From: Lingula anatina
Lineage: Eukaryota > Brachiopoda > Lingulata > Lingulida > Lingulidae
Reading direction: 5' to 3'
Length of the DNA stretch: 64,000 bases
Assembly (NCBI RefSeq): GCF_001039355.2
Contig: NW_019775778.1
Coordinates: 77,318 to 141,317, forward strand
Made by a program: the position numbers and the translations under genes. The notes beneath the pieces are model-generated. The model saw nothing but the letters and a program-made list of their open reading frames with translations, was not told where the DNA came from and did no database searches. Positions 59,801-64,000 of this stretch are shown here, piece by piece (position 1 is the first letter of the stretch; every line of letters starts with the position of its first letter).

Positions 59801-61020
59801 ACTGTTTTGAAAAAAATCATTTTGAATCTCCAAATAATCAAGCCACTTAAATTTATAAGCAGGAATAAGTGAAAATTTGAATAAAAATAAAGAAGAGGGC
59901 AAACATGAGCTCTAAATTTATGGCTAGCCATTGGAAACATCATGGTAGTAACTTGGTTGAAGCAGATAAAAAAAATTATCATGAAGTTTCTGAAAATTTA
60001 ATGCTTGACCCAGGATTTTGCTGAACAAACAACAGTGGGCAAGAGCAATTTTTTTATAACATATGTAACAGTGGCGGAAAATTACTTGGATTTGTCATGT
60101 TTCACCTGCATTTACAGTTTTTAGAAGAGAGAATGGGAACTTCCAAAGCTAAAGGGGAGGGTCAAATGCCTACATTTATGCATACATGTATAGTGCCTTT
60201 CAGTGCTCTGGATCCACCACATGTATAATTTACGGGGGCGTCTCGATAGTCCGTTGGTTCATTGGTCCGAAGGTTCATTGGTCCGAAAACTGGTAACATT
60301 TTCATTGATTTTTTAATCAAGGGTTCATTGGTCCGAAGGTTCTATAGTGAATATTCGGACCAATGAACCTTCGGACTATTGCTACGGCCCCTAATTCACA
60401 CACACACACACTACTACTTCTACTACTACAACCACTACTACTACTACTACTACTTCTACTACTGTGCTTCGTAATTTACTTACCATAATGCTGAACAATC
60501 AAATGTCACTCTCATCAACTTGTGAGGACTGACATTAAAAGAATCTGCAAACTAAAACAATTGGGAACAATGTAAATTCTCCATGGGGCGCATGCCACTT
60601 GTACGGTTCCATTCTTGTTACACACCGGCGTCACTAATAAATCGGTATACCATAGTTATCGGTGACGGGCGGGGACATAAGACCTACCGGTCGCTAATAC
60701 TTTTACTACAATTTACTTTTAAAAAAGATAATTCTAAATACCGGGACCGAAAGTGTAATTCTATGTCGATTTGTCATTCAAAAATCGGGGGCGTCTCGAT
60801 AGTCCGAAGGTTCATTGGTCCGAAAAGTGGTAACATTTTCGTCGATTTTTTAATCAAGGGTTCATTGGTCCGAAGGTTCTATAGTGAACATTCGGACCAA
60901 TGAACCTTCGGACTATTGAACCTTCGGACTATCGCTACGGCCCCCAAAAATCGATGAATGGAATTAGCGTTAGGTGTGGAGGAGTTAAGATCATATGGGG
61001 GCGTATTTCAATTCAATTTA

Positions 61021-61065
<45 letters not shown>

Positions 61066-63483
61066 CTTACCTGTACCCCACTGAGCAGATATCGAAACTC
61101 GGGGCAAATGAAAGCACTGCCAGCATAAGAAGCATCTATATGGAGCCACATCCGCTCTCTGCTGCACACTGGGCCAAGTTCCTCAATGTTGTCAAAAGCA
61201 CAGGAGAAGGCCGTTCCTAGCGTGGCACAAACCTGTTGTTCATCATAAATGAAGTATAGTAAGTTTACAAACGTAATGTTCAAGATGTAAAACATACAAC
61301 GTACAATACGCCGGGGATTCGAAATAAATAAAGCAACAGGCTAATGCATGATTTTAATCATTAAAATGGTGTAATAATGTTTTAAACTGTTTATCAAATG
61401 TTTACACCGATTAAAAAATTTATATGATCACGTTCGTGTGTGAACGTAACAAATTCTAAATCCATTGCTTGGCTTGGTAAAAACAGACTAGTACGTGTTT
61501 CTGTTGGTGCATCAAACAGCAGGGGGAACTCTGCTCACGCCATCTCGATCATAAAGTTATTACAGAATAACATCTAGGTATTGCTTTGTATCCACAACAA
61601 TGAATACAGTCAAGAAAGTATACTTTACACTTACAAAGATTGGTATCAATCCCTCTGCCTTGCTTTTCTGTACAGCATGCGCCAATGTTTCGCCACGTAG
61701 GGATTGTTGCTCGTCAGTGGGGAGCAGGACGATCTTTACTGCCCCAAACAGACCAGCACGTATCACTGAACTATGGGCCTACAAATACATGGGGGAATAT
61801 AAGCTTTATTGTATTAACAAGGCAGAACACTGCCAAATGTACAGACAAAAAACAATATGAAAGAATTTAAATAAAATGCATCATATGCACAATAAAATGC
61901 ATAATTTCAAGAAAAAGAATCCAGTCAGGCTGGATTTCCAACACAACTTGAACACGGTGATAAAAAAAGAACTTTAAAGAAGAATGCAATTGACAATTTT
62001 GTGCAAGGTATGCAAGTGTGCCACCAACGCTACGGAGGCAATGTGAAGCATATTTTGGAAAGAACATGGCTTTTATCCCAAGCGACAGATATAATTGAAA
62101 CTTTGGGGAATGTTCGTGGGTAGACTGGAGTTAAAGTCCACTTCATTTCTTGAAATTTGCTGGACCTTCGTCGGATTTCATAAAATATTAATGAGTTATG
62201 TTTTTTTTTTCTGGGGGAGGTTTTTAAAAGTCTGAATTGGGAAAGATTGGAGTCTTTACAGGATATAAAGACTTGGAATGGTATATATACCTGATCTGAA
62301 CAGTACCCCACCATCTTTGCCATGATGTCAGCCTCCGAAAGAGCAGGGTTTGCTTCCTTCTCTCTGAGAATGGCTTGATTCCTAGCAGCTAGCAAGCAAA
62401 TCAACGTGGTTTCGCTGGAGCTACCCTACAGGTGTAAAATTTTTTTCATTATTTTACTTGTTAAGATGGTTCAAGTTTAAGGACATCGTTTATTCCTTTT
62501 TTGAAGTATGAGGCATATTAACTGGGTCTTTTGATTAGGGCCCAAAACGAAGACGTTCAGTATCTTTAGGAAACATTTACTTTTTTAAACACATTAATTA
62601 CTTGAGAGGAGCGTATACAATACAGGCGATTATACCATGTGCCCAATCACTAATTTTTCCAAAAAAAGACATAAGCACCAACTAATAATAATAACCCGTG
62701 ATTGTACGTTCAGAGACTGATGTCGTGATCAGACTGTCATGAAATTGGATTGTAGTTTAGAGTCATCTTTATGTTTCGTCGTCCAACCTTTTGGTTTTAA
62801 TACTAAGATATACGTATAGTTTTTGTATAATTTTATGACAGATAGGCAGTCAGACGGACAGATAGACAGACATTAACTTATCATTAACAAGTAACTAAGG
62901 GATCACCACCAAAATCAATTTTTAAATGAAAACTAGTCCTCAGCTTTTTCCATTACGTTGCGATCAGTCAATCAGAAGAACAGACAAATAGACTTATGGA
63001 ACCAAAAGCATTACGAGATTAATAGAGATATAAACAATTGTTGAATGCATTAAATAAAATTAGATGACAATCAGTTTAAATGTTTAAAGTGATATTTGAT
63101 GCGCTGAGAACATCTAAAATGCATTTCAGAATCCTACATTTTACATACACAAACGGGTCACTGTTTTCTCTAAGTGTATTAAGTTTCATTAAAACAATCA
63201 CCTGTCGCTCAAGGAGTTTTGTCAAAATGCGATAGGCGGTGTAACAGTTCCATGTATTTATATTGTTGGCGAAACGCCTCTACATCAATTCAGGCTAGTT
63301 TGACTACGATTTTGCCTCAAATATCTCAAAGAGTTTTTGGGCCCCAGATGACTGAAGTCTTACCTGAATGACCCCGCCCCCTTTGCCTCCAGAGCAGAAT
63401 AGAAACTGCTCTGGTAAATCCAGCATCTTCCCCAACCAGTCCATCATAATCATCTCCAGTTCCGTGCATGCCGGATTGGCTGC
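56859..63483 (-). CDS. DDC-like aromatic amino acid decarboxylase (group II PLP enzyme), C-terminal nine exons, partial
   Basis: Group II PLP-dependent decarboxylase, closest by memory to DOPA/aromatic-L-amino-acid decarboxylase. Exons, right to left: 63364-63483, 62291-62425, 61635-61778, 61071-61232, 60484-60551, 59162-59255, 58234-58332, 57295-57396 and 56859-57059. All are GT-AG and in phase, giving about 340 residues; the N-terminal exons lie beyond 64000. Motifs: [35 protein letters not shown] (His192 equivalent), [18 protein letters not shown] (Asp271), SPHKLM (PLP Lys303), [29 protein letters not shown] and LGLVCFRLK. It ends LLKDKKY. By DDC numbering several conserved positions are changed: T246A, A273S, N300S, W304L and Y332L, with one residue deleted in the mobile loop. 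The reading frame is fully intact, so it is not a pseudogene here. Introns contain several MITEs. Confidence 0.92.
58548..58850. mobile_element. Diverged foldback element in a DDC-like intron
   Basis: Left end GACTGCATTCCCATA, right end TATGGGAACAGTCCC. Inside are GATCGATC-family words such as TCTTGCTAAGGTGCAGTCAG and its complement AATGCAATTTAGCAAGAATC. A GGGGTGG-rich run (about 58716-58745) sits in the middle. Confidence 0.7.
59316..59474. mobile_element. Short MITE with GGCCTGTAGCC ends, copy 2
   Basis: Inverted copy of the element at 2149-2295. GGCCTGTAGCC at the left and GGCTATGGGCC at the right; the interior includes CTAGATCAAATTTTACCAAG. Confidence 0.75.
60234..60391. mobile_element. 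hAT-like short element, copy 1
   Basis: 158 bp, GGGGGCGTCTCGATAGTCCG at the left and CTACGGCCCC at the right. Flanked by TAATTTAC (60226-60233) and TAATTCAC (60392-60399), an 8-bp duplication with one change. The interior carries repeated GGTTCATTGGTCCGAA and its complement. Confidence 0.85.
60410..60465 (+). repeat. (CTA)n-rich microsatellite
   Basis: CA run followed by imperfect CTA/CTT triplets, directly after hAT-like copy 1. Confidence 0.85.
60787..60944. mobile_element. hAT-like short element, copy 2
   Basis: 158 bp with the same termini as copy 1, flanked by a perfect 8-bp duplication CAAAAATC (60779-60786 and 60945-60952). It differs from copy 1 in the number of GAACCTTCGGACTATT-type units near each end. 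Confidence 0.9.
61021..61065 (+). repeat. (ATT)n microsatellite next to a splice donor
   Basis: About 14 ATT units that end five bases from the minus-strand donor of the DDC-like exon 61071-61232. Confidence 0.95.
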
Positions 63484-64000
63484 CTGGGAAAAGAACATAA
63501 GTCCGTGTTTTCCTGTTATTGATAAGAAAATAACAAAAAGGTCTTTGCTTCTCCCTGAGTTTCAGAGGGCTGGAAACTCGCCTCACTACGCGTAATTTCA
63601 GCATGCGTGGCAGGGACAAGCTGGTAACATAGAGGCGAGTTTCAAGTCACATATGGAACTCAGACTGCTTGGCTTAAATGTCTTTAAAAGTCTCATTTCT
63701 AATGGTATGGGGCAATGCATAAAATACAAGCCAGTTTCCAATACTTTCAAAGGCACAGGATTCGGTAGCTAGACGGTTCCAGGGGATGCACAAGCGATCA
63801 CTCGTTATCCCCTTAGTGGCCTTACCTTCTGAGGCACTTCCCACTTCTTCCCCAAATTAAGTATCACGGATATATCATATCCGTGTCCTTTGAGATTTTT
63901 ATCCTTGTGCCCCCTACCCTCCCACCACCCCTACCTTTGTGAAATCTTGGGTCCGCCAGTGTACGGTAGAAACATTCAGCTTACCCAGGTAAATCCAAGA
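63484..64000. other. DDC-like intron to the window edge
   Basis: The next upstream exon of the family (ending in the segment before PACTELE) was not found in these 517 bases. A stretch on the minus strand near 63940-63990 reading VHWRTQD was considered and not accepted. Confidence 0.4.

Noticed and set aside
63930-63990. Minus-strand stretch reading VHWRTQD as the next DDC-like exon
   Set aside because: Superficially like the family VTHWQ motif, but the following HAYFP-type segment is absent and the acceptor is unconvincing.
1-64000. CRISPR array, prophage or bacterial defence island
   Set aside because: The direct repeats seen are microsatellites and transposons in a clearly eukaryotic, intron-rich context.

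Overview
The window is nuclear DNA from an invertebrate animal, probably marine. It is AT-rich, with split genes using ordinary GT-AG introns and many short inverted-repeat transposons. The gene content (IL-17-like cytokine, IRAK/Pelle kinase with a death domain, aromatic amino acid decarboxylase, nuclear cap-binding and Integrator subunits) fits a bilaterian such as a hemichordate, echinoderm, amphioxus or lophotrochozoan. The sequence alone does not let me choose. No bacterial-style operons, CRISPR arrays, rRNA or intact tRNA genes were seen.

Layout: (1) 335-4176, minus: 5' half of NCBP1, running off the left edge. (2) 4812-7378, plus: a three-exon acyl-CoA oxidase, head-to-head with NCBP1. 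(3) 8886-12310, minus, and 15137-16648, plus: two divergently transcribed N-formylglutamate-amidohydrolase-like genes that share intron positions; one has a signal peptide and the other does not. (4) 17419-21582, minus: first eight exons of INTS13/Asunder. The gene then stops at a truncated transposon and a single N, so a misjoin is likely. (5) 21.6-28.5 kb: gene-poor and repeat-rich. (6) 28557-29726, plus: single-exon class A GPCR. (7) 34154-36531, plus: small secreted IL-17-like protein. (8) 38413-52227, plus: 13-exon IRAK1/Pelle-like kinase of about 1105 residues. (9) 52311-55766: two nearly identical 1.66-kb blocks either side of a 135-N gap, best explained as two overlapping contigs that were never merged. 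(10) 56859-63483, minus: C-terminal nine exons of a DDC-like PLP decarboxylase with several changed active-site positions, continuing past the right edge.

All exon junctions given were worked out by hand from GT-AG sites, reading-phase continuity and remembered family sequence. The phases close in every gene model. The genes are mostly unrelated housekeeping and signalling genes. The only thematic neighbours are the IL-17-like and IRAK-like immune genes, 1.9 kb apart, and the inverted pair of amidohydrolase-like paralogues.

Transposons include a PIF/Harbinger-like foldback MITE with TAA target duplications (four good copies plus diverged relatives), two other MITE families with TTA duplications, a TTAA-flanked element nested inside a foldback element, two 158-bp hAT-like elements with 8-bp duplications, and a 1.6-kb inverted-repeat element in an NCBP1 intron.
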